A DNA stretch of 64,000 nucleotides from Clostridia bacterium (lineage in GTDB: Bacteria > Bacillota > Clostridia > Oscillospirales > Acutalibacteraceae), in contig JAFQRA010000021.1 in NCBI GenBank assembly GCA_017410325.1, positions 62,001-126,000 on the forward strand. The letters run 5' to 3'. The stretch's first letter is position 1. Each line of letters opens with the position of its first letter. The position numbers were made by a program, and so were the translations under genes. This document shows positions 23,984 through 34,176 of this stretch, piece by piece. Under the pieces are notes generated by a model. The model ran no database searches and was not told the origin of the DNA. It saw only the letters and a list, made by a program, of their open reading frames with translations.

Positions 23984-25369
23984 GTGGCAGATGTATCCAC
24001 AAATTACGACGGTATGAATATGCCCTACAGCCTTGAGGCAGAGCAGGCAGTGCTCGGCGCAATACTCAAGGATCCTCGCTGTATGCCTACCGTGCTTATT
24101 CACCTTAAGGCGGAGCATTTCTATATGCCGCAGCACAAGGCTATTTTTACAACCGTTGTAATGCTCGATGCAAATGCTCAGCCCATAGACCCGCTTGTAG
24201 TGCTTGAACGCCTGAAGAAGGACGGCGTTTACGACGATGCGGCCGGCAAAACCTACCTATATCAGCTGGCTCAGGCAGTGCCGTCGGTACAGAACGTTGA
24301 ATCCTACGCAAAGATTGTGCGTGAAAAATTCTATCTGCGTTCGCTGATTTCCGCTTCGCGTGAAATTATCGACAGCTCGATGAACGAGGACAATTCTGCG
24401 GATTTGCTTCTTGATTCCGCCGAGCAGAAGATATACAACATCCGCCAGGGCAGAAATACGGACGCACCCTCACGCCTTAACGATATTATCAACAACGAGG
24501 TTTTTGAGCGCCTCAAGGTTATATCAAACAAAGAAGAGCGTGAAAAGCACAGGGGTCTGCCCTCGGGCTTTTCAATGCTGGACAGGCATATTTCCGGCTT
24601 CAACAAGTCCGACCTTATAATTATCGGTGCCCGTCCCGGTATGGGTAAAACGAGCTTTGCACTAAACCTTGCACGAAATATCGCTGTCTGCGGCGGCAAA
24701 AAGGTTGTAATGTTCTCGCTCGAAATGACAAAGGCTCAGCTTGCCGAGCGAATACTCGCAACGGAAGCAAGGGTTGACGTCAAGAAAATGCGTTCGGGCG
24801 AATTTGACGATGCCGACTGGCAGCGTATGGGTGTTGCAATAGAGTCACTTGTCAACTGTGAGCTCTATTTTGACGATACCTCTACAATTACCGTGCCCGA
24901 AATGAAGGCAAGAATACGCCGTATGCGTGACGTTGATGCGGTTGTTGTCGATTATCTCGGCCTGGTCAAATCCGAAAAGGATTACGGTGCACAGCGCGTT
25001 CAGGAGGTTTCGGACATCACCCGTAACCTCAAGCTTATGGCAAAGGACCTCAATATACCCGTTATCGTTTGTTCGCAGCTTGCCAGAGTTACCGAGGGCA
25101 GGGGCAAGTCCCACCGCCCGATGCTGGCTGACCTGCGTGATTCGGGTTCAATCGAGCAGGATGCCGATATAGTCCTTATGCTCTACAGACCGTTTTACTA
25201 TATTAATGAAAAGGACGGTCCTCTCACTGAGGAGGATCTCGCCAAGAAGAACGAGGCAGAGCTTATCATAGCCAAAAACAGACACGGCTCACTTGAAACC
25301 GTGCCTCTGCATTGGAACGGTGCGTTCACTCTGTTCTCAACGGCGGAAAAAACACGTAATGAAGATTAA
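23984..25369 (+). CDS. dnaB: Replicative DNA helicase DnaB, 461 aa
   Basis: Hexameric 5'-3' fork helicase (DnaC in Bacillus naming). N-terminal domain from PYSLEAEQAVLGAIL (14-28); RecA-like C-terminal domain with Walker A GARPGMGKT (215-223), MFSLEMTKAQLAER, the Walker B VVVDYLGLV and QLARVTEGR-type loop, DLRDSGSIEQDADIVLMLYR near the end. No intein. GTG start at 23984 after AGGGGGAT. Overlaps tilS by 11 nt. Confidence 0.97.
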   Translation: MADVSTNYDGMNMPYSLEAEQAVLGAILKDPRCMPTVLIHLKAEHFYMPQHKAIFTTVVMLDANAQPIDPLVVLERLKKDGVYDDAAGKTYLYQLAQAVPSVQNVESYAKIVREKFYLRSLISASREIIDSSMNEDNSADLLLDSAEQKIYNIRQGRNTDAPSRLNDIINNEVFERLKVISNKEEREKHRGLPSGFSMLDRHISGFNKSDLIIIGARPGMGKTSFALNLARNIAVCGGKKVVMFSLEMTKAQLAERILATEARVDVKKMRSGEFDDADWQRMGVAIESLVNCELYFDDTSTITVPEMKARIRRMRDVDAVVVDYLGLVKSEKDYGAQRVQEVSDITRNLKLMAKDLNIPVIVCSQLARVTEGRGKSHRPMLADLRDSGSIEQDADIVLMLYRPFYYINEKDGPLTEEDLAKKNEAELIIAKNRHGSLETVPLHWNGAFTLFSTAEKTRNED

Positions 25370-26705
25370 AGCAATCCGTGCAATTGAGCGTCATCAGATG
25401 CTTCACCCGGGGGATACCGTTCTGGCAGCTCTTTCGGGCGGAGCAGATTCGATGGCGCTTCTTCACGTTTTATACGGCTTAAAAGACGAATATAATATTA
25501 AAATTGCCGCCGCTCATTTCAACCACGGTATCCGCGGCGAGGAGGCCGAGCGTGACGAAAGCTTCTGCGTTGAGGTGTGCAAAAGCCTCGGTGTAGAGCT
25601 TTTCATCGGCTCTGCGGATATACCTGCTCTTGCAAAGGAAAGGGGCTTGGGTGTTGAGGAATGCGGCAGAAAAGAACGCTATGCGTTTTTCGAAAGAATA
25701 GCTCCCGAAGCAAAAATTGCAACGGCGCACACGCTTTCCGACTGTGAGGAAACCTTTTTGTTCAACCTTGCAAGGGGGGCTTCGCTCAAGGGTCTGGGCT
25801 CTATCCCGCCCGTTAGGGGTAATATCATCCGTCCGCTGATTTATTGTTCGAGGGATGATATCGAAAGGTACTGCGCTGAAAACGGTATACCCTTTGTTAC
25901 GGACAGCACAAACCTGAGCGACGAATACACACGCAACAGCATCAGGCATAATATCGTGCCCCGACTCAAAAAAATCAATCCCTCGTTTGACTGTGCGTTT
26001 GAAAGATGTGTTTCAAACCTGCGTGAGGATGAGGAATTGCTTGATATTCTTTCAGCCTCCGTGCTGGAAAACTCACGCACGGAAAACGGCTGGCTTGCCG
26101 AAAATCTTAACACCGTGCATCCTTCGCTTAAGAGAAGGGCGGTTGCAAAAATAATTGAAGAAATTACTGCCGAAAAGCCGCAGGCACATCATATTGAGGC
26201 CGTGTGTGATATACTTTCAAACGGCGGCAGCACACAGATTCTTAACGCAGTTTCGCTTTGCGTTTACGGCGGCGTGCTTGCGAAAGAGGAAGGTGAAGCG
26301 GACGAATGGGAGCAGGATTTTGTTTTGGGAACAAACTTTTTGCCCTATGAAACGGTAATTTCGTCCTTTTATGACAAAATTGACAAAATAAATATACAAA
26401 AATTTAACAAACAACTATTGGCTAAAGCTATAGATTATGATAAAATAAAAGGAGTGCTGATTTTCAGCTCTATTAAACCGGGCGATAAAATCCGCCCCAA
26501 GGGCAGGGGAGTTACCAAACAGCTCCGCCGCCTGTTTAACGAAAAGCACATAGCTCCGTCACACCGCAACAGGATTCCCGTCCTGCGGGACGATAACGGC
26601 GTTGTGTGGGTCAGCGGTACGGGTGCGGATGAACGCGTACAGGCTGACGGAAATACGGAAAGATTTCTGATTATTGAAACAGTGGGGGAAGCTGAAAATG
26701 ACTAA
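25359..26705 (+). CDS. tilS: tRNA(Ile)-lysidine synthetase, 448 aa
   Basis: Modifies C34 of the CAU-anticodon isoleucine tRNA to lysidine so it reads AUA. PP-loop SGGADS at 26-31, HFNHGIRGEEAERDESFC (about 59-76), GLGVEECGRKERYAFF, the HTLSDCEETFLFNL segment and DSTNLSDEYTRNSIRHNIVPRL. A C-terminal domain with GDKIRPKGRGVTKQLRRLFNEK follows. ATG 25359 lies within the dnaB 3' end (11-nt overlap). Overlaps hpt by 8 nt; tilS-hpt-ftsH is the conserved Firmicutes order. Confidence 0.96.
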   Translation: MKIKAIRAIERHQMLHPGDTVLAALSGGADSMALLHVLYGLKDEYNIKIAAAHFNHGIRGEEAERDESFCVEVCKSLGVELFIGSADIPALAKERGLGVEECGRKERYAFFERIAPEAKIATAHTLSDCEETFLFNLARGASLKGLGSIPPVRGNIIRPLIYCSRDDIERYCAENGIPFVTDSTNLSDEYTRNSIRHNIVPRLKKINPSFDCAFERCVSNLREDEELLDILSASVLENSRTENGWLAENLNTVHPSLKRRAVAKIIEEITAEKPQAHHIEAVCDILSNGGSTQILNAVSLCVYGGVLAKEEGEADEWEQDFVLGTNFLPYETVISSFYDKIDKINIQKFNKQLLAKAIDYDKIKGVLIFSSIKPGDKIRPKGRGVTKQLRRLFNEKHIAPSHRNRIPVLRDDNGVVWVSGTGADERVQADGNTERFLIIETVGEAEND

Positions 26706-27240
26706 CGATATACAATCCGTTCTTTTTTCGCAGGAAGACCTTGAGAAAATTGTGAGCCGTCTCGGTGCACAGATAACGGAAGATTACAAGGGAAAAAATC
26801 TTCTGCTTGTAAGCATACTCAAGGGCTCTATTGCCATTATGTCCGACCTTATGAGACATATCGACCTTCCCTGCCGTATAGATTTTATGGCGGTTTCCAG
26901 CTACGGCTCGGGCATAAACAGCTCGGGAAATGTTAAAATTATTAAAGACCTTGATATCTCACTTGAAGGCTATGACCTTCTTATTGTAGAGGATATCCTC
27001 GACAGCGGCAGAACGCTCAACTCACTTATGGAAATTCTTTCCACCAGAAAGCCCAGGAGTATTGAAATCTGCACACTTTTCGATAAGCCTGAGCGCCGTG
27101 AGGCAGATGTTTATGCAAAATACATAGGTGCCGAGGTGCCCGATGCTTTTATTGTCGGCTACGGTCTCGATTACGATGAAAAGTACCGTAATCTGCCCTA
27201 TGTCGGCGTACTCAAGCCCGAAATCTACGAAAATAAGTAA
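26698..27240 (+). CDS. hpt: Hypoxanthine phosphoribosyltransferase, 180 aa
   Basis: Salvages hypoxanthine and guanine with [25 protein letters not shown] (about 35-55), [11 protein letters not shown], the PRPP loop [10 protein letters not shown] (98-107) and [20 protein letters not shown] at the C-terminus are standard. ATG 26698 overlaps the tilS stop by 8 nt with GGGGGAAG upstream. Full length. Confidence 0.96.
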   Translation: MTNDIQSVLFSQEDLEKIVSRLGAQITEDYKGKNLLLVSILKGSIAIMSDLMRHIDLPCRIDFMAVSSYGSGINSSGNVKIIKDLDISLEGYDLLIVEDILDSGRTLNSLMEILSTRKPRSIEICTLFDKPERREADVYAKYIGAEVPDAFIVGYGLDYDEKYRNLPYVGVLKPEIYENK

Positions 27241-27277
27241 TTTTCAATCTTTCATATATATTTCAAGGAGTGAAAAA

Positions 27278-29185
27278 ATGGACACAAAGAAGTTGAAAAG
27301 CTTTTTGCCCTACCTCATTATTCCGGTTGTGATAATCGGCCTTGCTTTTTATTTCGTTACTTCGTCAACGGAAAGCACCAAGGCAAAGTATTACGAGGTT
27401 GTGGCAAAATTCCAGGCAGGCGAGGTGACGGAGTATACCCTCAACCTCAGCTCCGGTGCACTGGTTTATTATGAAGAGGGCGAAACCGCCCCCAAAAAGT
27501 ACACCGTACCCAACGTCAATCTGTTCCTTGAGGACGTTCATTTTGACGTAATGGAGTACAACAAGGCTAACCCCGATTCACCCGTCAAGGTTGAGCTTGA
27601 GAGAGGCGCCGAAAATTCATGGCTGCTTCAGGTGCTGCCCACGATTATTTTAATGGGCGTGCTCGGCGTGCTGATGTTTGTTATGGTGCGCCGTATGGGT
27701 CAGACCTTTAATAACGAAACCAACAAAACACTCAGCTTCGGCAAGGCGAGAATCAAAAACGCCAAGGACGAAAAGCGCAAGACGACATTTGCCGACGTTG
27801 CAGGTGCAGACGAGGAAAAGCAGGAGCTTGCCGAAATTGTTGAGTTCCTTAAGGACCCGCAGAAGTTCAATGATCTTGGTGCGCGTATTCCCAAGGGTGT
27901 TCTTCTTGTAGGCCCTCCCGGTACGGGTAAAACCCTTCTTGCACGCGCCGTTGCAGGCGAGGCAGACGTTCCCTTCTTCTCAATCTCTGGCTCCGACTTC
28001 GTTGAGATGTACGTCGGTGTCGGCGCTTCCCGAGTAAGAGATTTGTTTGACCAGGCAAAGAAGAATTCTCCGTCGATTATTTTTATTGATGAAATCGATG
28101 CCGTAGGCCGCCACAGAGGCGCAGGTATGGGCGGCGGCCACGATGAGCGTGAGCAGACCCTCAACCAGATGCTTGTCGAAATGGACGGCTTCGGCGCAAA
28201 CGAGGGCGTTATCATCATTGCCGCAACAAACCGCCCCGATATTCTTGACCCGGCACTTCTCCGTCCGGGCCGTTTTGACCGTCAGGTTACGGTCAACTAC
28301 CCCGACCTCAAGGGCAGAGAGGAAATTCTCCACGTTCACGCAAAGGGCAAGCCCCTTGCGCCCGACGTTGATTTGTCCGTAATTGCCCGTTCAACCGTAG
28401 GCTTCACCGGTGCAGACCTTGAAAATCTTCTCAACGAAGCTGCTCTTCTTGCCGCAAGAATCGACAGGAAGGCAATCACGATGAAGGAAATTGAGGAAGC
28501 AACGGTAAAGGTTATCGTCGGCACGGAAAAGAAGTCCCACAAGATGAGCGACAAGGAAAAGCGCCTCACTGCCTACCACGAGGCAGGCCACGCGGTTGCA
28601 ACCTTTGCGCTCGAATCACAGGATCCCGTTCACGAAATTTCAATTATTCCCCGCGGTATGGCAGGCGGCTATACTATGTCCATTCCCAGGGAGGATAAGA
28701 GCTACACCACAAAGAACGATATGATTGACAACATCGTTACGCTTCTTGGCGGCCGTGTTGCCGAAAAAATCGTTCTCGGCGATATCTCAACGGGCGCTTC
28801 AAACGATATTGAGCGCTCAACCTCAATTGCCCGCAATATGGTTACGAGATACGGTATGAGCGATACTCTCGGCCCGATTTCCTTTACCTCAGGCAGTCAC
28901 GAGGTCTTCCTCGGCAAGGATTACGGCCAGACACGCAACTATTCCGAAAACGTTGCAGGCTCAATCGACAGCGAGATTGACGCTATTATCACCAACGCTT
29001 ACAACCGCTGTGAAAAGATTCTCACCGACAATCTCGACAAGCTCCACAAGGTAGCTGAATATCTTATCGAAAACGAGAAGATGAGCGGCGAAACCTTCAG
29101 GCAGTATATGCTCGGCGAGGAGCCCAAGGCAGAAGAAGTGCCTGCTGCCCCGGAAGAAGCAGCCGAAGAAAACGAAAATGCATAA
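27278..29185 (+). CDS. ftsH: ATP-dependent zinc metalloprotease FtsH, 635 aa
   Basis: Membrane-anchored AAA+ protease for misfolded membrane proteins and regulators. Two transmembrane helices (about 9-28 and 117-138) flank an extracytoplasmic domain. Walker A GPPGTGKT (212-219), Walker [13 protein letters not shown] (266-277), SRH region [23 protein letters not shown] (315-337) and zinc motif HEAGH (434-438). The tail is Glu/Ala rich ([22 protein letters not shown] type). ATG 27278 has AAGGAG 7 nt upstream. Confidence 0.97.
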   Translation: MDTKKLKSFLPYLIIPVVIIGLAFYFVTSSTESTKAKYYEVVAKFQAGEVTEYTLNLSSGALVYYEEGETAPKKYTVPNVNLFLEDVHFDVMEYNKANPDSPVKVELERGAENSWLLQVLPTIILMGVLGVLMFVMVRRMGQTFNNETNKTLSFGKARIKNAKDEKRKTTFADVAGADEEKQELAEIVEFLKDPQKFNDLGARIPKGVLLVGPPGTGKTLLARAVAGEADVPFFSISGSDFVEMYVGVGASRVRDLFDQAKKNSPSIIFIDEIDAVGRHRGAGMGGGHDEREQTLNQMLVEMDGFGANEGVIIIAATNRPDILDPALLRPGRFDRQVTVNYPDLKGREEILHVHAKGKPLAPDVDLSVIARSTVGFTGADLENLLNEAALLAARIDRKAITMKEIEEATVKVIVGTEKKSHKMSDKEKRLTAYHEAGHAVATFALESQDPVHEISIIPRGMAGGYTMSIPREDKSYTTKNDMIDNIVTLLGGRVAEKIVLGDISTGASNDIERSTSIARNMVTRYGMSDTLGPISFTSGSHEVFLGKDYGQTRNYSENVAGSIDSEIDAIITNAYNRCEKILTDNLDKLHKVAEYLIENEKMSGETFRQYMLGEEPKAEEVPAAPEEAAEENENA

Positions 29186-29252
29186 ATAATTCATTTTGCC
29201 GACACTGTGTAAAGCAGTGCCGGCAATATGCAGTATAAAGAGAGGTAATAAA

Positions 29253-31238
29253 ATGCCTAAGAAAGCAGAATACGGAGTAGAAAGCATAACCTCCCTCAAG
29301 GGTGCGGACAGAGTCCGCAAGCGTCCCGCCGTTATTTTCGGCTCGGACGGTCTTGAGGGCTGCGAGCACTCCATTTTTGAAATTATCTCAAACTCAATAG
29401 ATGAGGCAAGGGAGGGCTACGGCGAAAAGATTGTCATAACCCGTTTTTCGGACGGCTCTGTTGAAGTACAGGACTTCGGCAGAGGTATTCCCGTTGACTA
29501 TAACCCCAAGGAAAAGAAGTTCAACTGGGAGCTTGTCTTCTGCGAGCTTTACGCAGGCGGCAAGTACGACACCAATGACGGCGGCAGCTACGAATATTCG
29601 CTCGGTCTTAACGGCCTTGGCCTTTGCTCAACGCAGTACGCTTCCGAGTATATGGAGGCTGAAATCAAAACGGGCGGCTACCGCTACGAGCTCAAATTCA
29701 AAAAGGGTAAGCCCGTGGGCAAAATGCTCAAGGAGGAATACCCGAAAAAGGATACGGGCACGAGAATCAGGTGGAAGCCCGACCTTGACGTTTTTACCGA
29801 TATAAACGTACCGCTTGACTATTTTCAGTCCACACTCAAGCGCCAGGCAATAGTAAACGCAGGCGTGCGCTTTATTCTGAAAAATCAGAAGGGCCACACC
29901 GCTTCCTTTGAAACCTACGAATACCTTTACGAAAACGGTATCAAGGACTATGTTGACGAGCTCGGCGGTGAAGAGGCAATGAGCGCAACCCAGTTCTGGA
30001 CTGCGGAGCGTGTCGGCCGAGACAGAGAGGATCAGAAGGACTACAAGCTCAAAATCAATGCCGCTCTGCGCTTTTCCAACAAAACGCAGGTCAAGGAGTA
30101 CTACCACAATTCAAGCTGGCTTGAATACGGCGGTGCACCCGACAAGGCGGTAAGAAGTGCCTTTGTTTCTTCGATTGATGCGTACCTTAAGCAGAACGGC
30201 AAGTACGCTAAAACCGACCCGAAAGTCAGCTTTCAGGATATTGAAGACTGTATGATTCTCGTCATTTCCTCGTTCTCAACGCAGACCTCCTATGAAAACC
30301 AGACGAAGAAGTCCATCAACAACAAGTTTATACAGGAGGCTATGGCTGAGTTCTTCCGCCGTCAGCTTGAAATTTATTTTATCGAAAATAAGCTTGAAGC
30401 AGAGAAAATCTGCAATCAGGTGCTTATAAATATGCGCAGCCGTGTAAAGGCTGAAACCACAAGGCAGACAATCAAAAAGAACCTGCAGACGAGCAACGAT
30501 ATGGCAAACAGAGTACAGAAGTTTGTCGATTGCCGCAGCCGTGACGTGAGTATGCGCGAGCTGTTCATCGTTGAGGGTGACTCTGCGTTGGGTGCCTGTA
30601 AGCAGTCGAGAGATTCGGAATTCCAGGCAATTATCCCCGTAAGAGGTAAAATTCTCAACTGTTTAAAATGCGAGTATGACAGAATTTTCAAGAGCGATAT
30701 CATAACCGACCTTATCAAAGTTCTTGGCTGCGGTATCGAGGTAAAGGGCAAAATGGCAAAGGATTTAGCCTCTTTCAATCTTGAAAATTTAAGGTGGAAC
30801 AAGGTTATTATCTGTACCGATGCCGACGTTGACGGCTTCCAGATAAGAACGCTTATCCTCACTATGATTTACCGCCTTATGCCGACTCTTATCGAAGAGG
30901 GCTATGTCTTTATTGCGGAATCACCGCTTTACGAAATCAACTACAAGGACGAAACCTGGTTTGCCTACACCGAAAAGGAAAAGGCAGACGTTTTGGCTGA
31001 ACTTGAGGGCAAGAAATTCACAATTCAGCGCTCAAAGGGTCTTGGTGAAAACGAGGCGGATATGATGTGGCTGACCACTATGAATCCCGCCACACGCCGT
31101 CTTATCAAAGTTGAGCCCGATATGGCAGAAGCTATGTCGGAAAAATTTGAGCTTCTGCTCGGCGATAACCTTGCCGGCAGAAAGCAGTATATTGCAGAAA
31201 ACGGCCATCTCTATATTGATATGGCTGACGTAAGCTGA
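29253..31238 (+). CDS. Divergent type IIA topoisomerase ATPase subunit (GyrB/ParE-like), 661 aa
   Basis: GHKL ATPase plus TOPRIM protein that would act with the next gene. ATP site NSIDEA (47-52) is normal, but the adenine loop is DFGRGIP (74-80) in place of DNGRGIP, and GLNGLGLC replaces GLHGVGAS. TOPRIM reads EGDSALG (441-447; usually EGDSAGG), with TDADVDG (522-528) intact, so the metal-binding acids are conserved. These many changes suggest a paralogue distinct from housekeeping GyrB, as seen in Clostridia where it is often named only TOPRIM-domain protein. ATG 29253 follows AGAGGT. The GyrA-like gene begins 18 nt after its stop. Confidence 0.85.
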   Translation: MPKKAEYGVESITSLKGADRVRKRPAVIFGSDGLEGCEHSIFEIISNSIDEAREGYGEKIVITRFSDGSVEVQDFGRGIPVDYNPKEKKFNWELVFCELYAGGKYDTNDGGSYEYSLGLNGLGLCSTQYASEYMEAEIKTGGYRYELKFKKGKPVGKMLKEEYPKKDTGTRIRWKPDLDVFTDINVPLDYFQSTLKRQAIVNAGVRFILKNQKGHTASFETYEYLYENGIKDYVDELGGEEAMSATQFWTAERVGRDREDQKDYKLKINAALRFSNKTQVKEYYHNSSWLEYGGAPDKAVRSAFVSSIDAYLKQNGKYAKTDPKVSFQDIEDCMILVISSFSTQTSYENQTKKSINNKFIQEAMAEFFRRQLEIYFIENKLEAEKICNQVLINMRSRVKAETTRQTIKKNLQTSNDMANRVQKFVDCRSRDVSMRELFIVEGDSALGACKQSRDSEFQAIIPVRGKILNCLKCEYDRIFKSDIITDLIKVLGCGIEVKGKMAKDLASFNLENLRWNKVIICTDADVDGFQIRTLILTMIYRLMPTLIEEGYVFIAESPLYEINYKDETWFAYTEKEKADVLAELEGKKFTIQRSKGLGENEADMMWLTTMNPATRRLIKVEPDMAEAMSEKFELLLGDNLAGRKQYIAENGHLYIDMADVS

Positions 31239-31255
31239 GAAAGGGGAGAGGACGA

Positions 31256-33493
31256 ATGGCTAAGAAAAAGCAGGATAAGCAGCCCAAGGCTGAAATCAAT
31301 CCGAAAGCCCATATTCTCGGTGCAGGCGAGGTTGTAAACCAGCGTATTACCGATACGCTCGAAGTCAACTATATGCCTTACGCCATGAGCGTTATTATGT
31401 CCCGTGCAATCCCCGAAATCGACGGCTTGAAGCCTGCCCACAGAAAGCTGCTTTATACAATGTATAAAATGGGACTTCTCACGGGCGGCAGAATCAAGTC
31501 CGCAAACATCGTCGGCCGTACAATGCAGCTCAACCCCCACGGTGATGCCGCAATTTACGACACAATGGTGCGTCTCTCCCGAGGTTACGAGGCTCTGCTT
31601 CATCCGCTTGTTGATTCAAAGGGTAACTTCGGTAAGGCTTATTCCCGTGATATGATGTGGGCTGCCTCCCGTTATACCGAGGCAAAATTAGAGCCCATCT
31701 GTGCCGAGCTTTTCGGCGATATCGATAAGGACACCGTTGACTTTGTTGACAACTACGACAACACTATGAAGGAGCCCACGCTTCTCCCCGTTTCCTTCCC
31801 GAGTGTGCTTGTCAACAACAACACGGGTATTGCCGTCGGTATGGCAAGCTCAATCTGCTCGTTTAACCTCAACGAGGTCTGCCGTGCAGCAATTGAGATG
31901 ATAAAAGACCCCGATTACGATGTTTCCGAAATAATCAAAGCCCCCGATTTTATCGGCGGCGGTCAGATTATCTATAACCCCGAGGAAATGGCTAACGTCA
32001 TCAACAACGGCAGGGGAAGCATAAAGGTAAGAGCAAAGTACAAGTACGATAAATCCAACAACTGTATAGATATTTATGAAATTCCGCCCACGACTACGGC
32101 GGAGGCAATAATCGACAAGATTATTGAAAAATTCAAGGCAGGCTCGCTCAAGGAAATCAGCGATGTGCGTGACGAAACCGACAAGAACGGTCTTAAAATC
32201 ACGATTGACCTCAAGCGCGGTGTCGATGCCGAAAAGCTTATGTTAAAGCTCTACAAGCAGACACCTATGGAGGACACCTTCTCGTGCAACTTCAACGTGC
32301 TTATTGCCGGTATGCCTCAGGTGCTCGGCGTAAAGGCGCTTCTTGAGGAGTGGATAGCCTTCCGTACCGAATGTGTGCGCAGAAGAACCTTCTTCGATTT
32401 GCAGAAGGCGAAAAACAGGCTTCATCTTCTGCAGGGTCTTGAAAAGATACTGCTTGATATCGATAAGGCGATTAAAATTATCCGCAACACCGAAGAGGAA
32501 AAGGAAGTCGTTACCAACTTGATGATAGGCTTCGGCATTGACGAGCTTCAGGCGGAGTATGTTGCGGAAATCAAGCTTCGCCACCTCAACCGTGAATATA
32601 TCCTCAAGCACACCAAGGATATCGAAAACCTTGAAGAGGCCATAAAGGATATGGAGGATATCCTCAAAAGAGGCCAGCGTGTCAGGAAGATTATCGTTTC
32701 CGAGCTTGAAAACGTAATCAAGAAATACGGCAAGGAGCGCAGAAGCGAAATTATCTACAACGCTGAAATCGTAGAGGAAGAGGACGAAAACCCCGTTTCC
32801 AACGAGCCGGTGCACCTGTTTATGTCTGAGGGCGGTTATTTCAAGAAGATTACTCCTTTGTCACTTCGTATGAGCGGTGAGCAGAAGGTCAAGGAGGGCG
32901 ACAAGATTGCCTGCACCTGTGACACTACCAACGATGTTGAGTTGCTCTTCTTTACGAATAAACAGCAGGTCTACAAGGCAAAGGCGGACGATTTTGAGTT
33001 TACCAAGGCAAGCGCGCTGGGTGAATACGTGCCCTCAAAGCTTGATATGGAACCGGAGGAGGCCTTTATGTATATGGCCGTAACCAAGGATTACAGCGGC
33101 TATATGCTCTTCTTCTTTGAAAACGGCAAGGTTGCAAAGGTCGATATGTCGGCTTACGCCACAAAGACCAACCGCAAAAAGCTGATTAAAGCCTATTGCG
33201 ATAAATCTCCGCTTGTTTCGGCGCTGTATGTAAAAGAAGATACCGAGCTTGTGCTAGTTTCGAGTGCAGGCAGACACCTTCTTTTCAACACGGGCTCTGT
33301 TTCACCCAAGACAACAAAGGACACCCAGGGCGTTGCCGTGCTCACCCTCAAAAAAGGTCAGCGGCTGATGACTGTCAGACCATATGTTGAGGGTGAATTT
33401 GTAAAGCCCTACCGCTACCGCACGAAAAATCTGCCCTCAACGGGAGCACTCCTGAGCGCAGAGGACAGCGGCGAGCAGCTTAGTCTTATATAA
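31256..33493 (+). CDS. Divergent type IIA topoisomerase cleavage subunit (GyrA/ParC-like), 745 aa
   Basis: DNA breakage-reunion subunit. YAMSVIMSRAIPEIDGLKPAHRKLLYTM (about 42-69) opens the winged-helix/tower core and the catalytic tyrosine is Tyr140 in SRYTEAKLEPI. The quinolone-pocket stretch reads HGDAAIYD (95-102): Ala98 stands at E. coli GyrA Ser83, Asp102 at Asp87. The C-terminal region (about 530-745) has beta-pinwheel-like repeats, but I see no GyrA box (QRRGGKG), so the pair more likely decatenates or relaxes than supercoils. Cotranscribed with the TOPRIM subunit; ftsH lies upstream. Confidence 0.85.
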   Translation: MAKKKQDKQPKAEINPKAHILGAGEVVNQRITDTLEVNYMPYAMSVIMSRAIPEIDGLKPAHRKLLYTMYKMGLLTGGRIKSANIVGRTMQLNPHGDAAIYDTMVRLSRGYEALLHPLVDSKGNFGKAYSRDMMWAASRYTEAKLEPICAELFGDIDKDTVDFVDNYDNTMKEPTLLPVSFPSVLVNNNTGIAVGMASSICSFNLNEVCRAAIEMIKDPDYDVSEIIKAPDFIGGGQIIYNPEEMANVINNGRGSIKVRAKYKYDKSNNCIDIYEIPPTTTAEAIIDKIIEKFKAGSLKEISDVRDETDKNGLKITIDLKRGVDAEKLMLKLYKQTPMEDTFSCNFNVLIAGMPQVLGVKALLEEWIAFRTECVRRRTFFDLQKAKNRLHLLQGLEKILLDIDKAIKIIRNTEEEKEVVTNLMIGFGIDELQAEYVAEIKLRHLNREYILKHTKDIENLEEAIKDMEDILKRGQRVRKIIVSELENVIKKYGKERRSEIIYNAEIVEEEDENPVSNEPVHLFMSEGGYFKKITPLSLRMSGEQKVKEGDKIACTCDTTNDVELLFFTNKQQVYKAKADDFEFTKASALGEYVPSKLDMEPEEAFMYMAVTKDYSGYMLFFFENGKVAKVDMSAYATKTNRKKLIKAYCDKSPLVSALYVKEDTELVLVSSAGRHLLFNTGSVSPKTTKDTQGVAVLTLKKGQRLMTVRPYVEGEFVKPYRYRTKNLPSTGALLSAEDSGEQLSLI

Positions 33494-33672
33494 AACAAAA
33501 CCGACGATACAGAAAAGTTGTACCGACGGTAATGACAAAACTAAAAGCTGATGCAAACACAAACACCTGAAATAAAACAGCTTTTTGCTTGTCAGTAGTA
33601 TTTTTGCCCAAACGAGGGCAGATATACGTTCAAAATTTTTACCGAATAAATACATCTTTTTACAAAAAGGTG

Positions 33673-33701
33673 TTGCATTTCTTGTTTCAATGTGGTAGAA
33701 T
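33673..33701 (+). promoter_or_regulatory. Sigma-A-type promoter of secG
   Basis: TTGCAT (33673-33678), 17-bp spacer, TAGAAT (33696-33701). The transcript would include a 15-codon basic ORF before secG. Confidence 0.7.
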
Positions 33702-33729
33702 ACCGAAGTATCGAATATGTCGGGGTGTT

Positions 33730-33777
33730 ATGTCCCGTAACAAAAGAAAGGGTATTCGCTTCAAATTAAAGCGTTAA
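33730..33777 (+). CDS. Possible 15-codon leader ORF upstream of secG, strongly basic
   Basis: ATG at 33730 to TAA at 33775-33777 encodes MSRNKRKGIRFKLKR: 8 of 15 residues are Lys/Arg. It starts about 22 nt after the predicted transcription start and ends 13 nt before the secG ATG, with the secG ribosome binding site beginning just after its stop. A GGGGTG lies only 2-4 nt before the ATG, so initiation may be poor. It could be a leader peptide that tunes secG translation, or chance. No homologue known to me. Confidence 0.35.
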   Translation: MSRNKRKGIRFKLKR

Positions 33778-33790
33778 AAGGTGATTTATT

Positions 33791-34039
33791 ATGTTATGGT
33801 ATCAGGTTGTTTTCGGTGTAGTTCTTATCGTTCTCTCAATCGCAATCGTTGCACTTGTTCTCCTTCAGGAAGGTAACTCAAAGGGTCTTTCCGGTGCAAT
33901 CGCAGGCGGTGCAGAAACCTTCTTCGGCAAGAACAAGGGCCGTACAATGGAAGCAAAGCTTGTCAAGCTCACAAAGATTGTCGGTATCGGCTTCTTTGTA
34001 ATTGCACTTGCAGCAAAGATTATCCTCTCAATTTTCTGA
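33791..34039 (+). CDS. secG: Preprotein translocase subunit SecG, 82 aa
   Basis: Small SecYEG subunit. Two transmembrane helices (about 4-25 and 61-81) flank the conserved cytoplasmic loop LLQEGNSKGLSGAIAGGAETFFGKNKGRT (24-52), diagnostic for SecG. AAAGGTG precedes the ATG. Own promoter and terminator; secG next to rnr/smpB is common elsewhere, not here. Confidence 0.95.
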   Translation: MLWYQVVFGVVLIVLSIAIVALVLLQEGNSKGLSGAIAGGAETFFGKNKGRTMEAKLVKLTKIVGIGFFVIALAAKIILSIF

Positions 34040-34058
34040 TTAAGTTAATAATCAACCG

Positions 34059-34088
34059 ACAGCCGTGTTTTTTCACGGCTGTTTTTTA
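34059..34088 (+). terminator. Terminator of secG
   Basis: ACAGCCGTG (34059-34067), 6-nt T loop, CACGGCTGT (34074-34082), then TTTTT. Confidence 0.9.
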
Positions 34089-34108
34089 TTATTTATATAT
34101 GCTTTTTC

Positions 34109-34136
34109 TTGACTATTTTCTACAATGTGTTATCAT
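34109..34136 (+). promoter_or_regulatory. Sigma-A-type promoter of the Gfo/Idh-EamA operon
   Basis: TTGACT (34109-34114), 16-bp spacer, TATCAT (34131-34136), about 40 nt before the start codon. Confidence 0.6.
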
Positions 34137-34176
34137 AACCATTAGTTATGTTTTTTGAAAATAGAGGTCTTGGATT

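Noticed and set aside
27128-27277. Longer N-terminus for FtsH
   Set aside because: It overlaps hpt in another frame; ATG 27278 has a good ribosome binding site and the family N-terminus.
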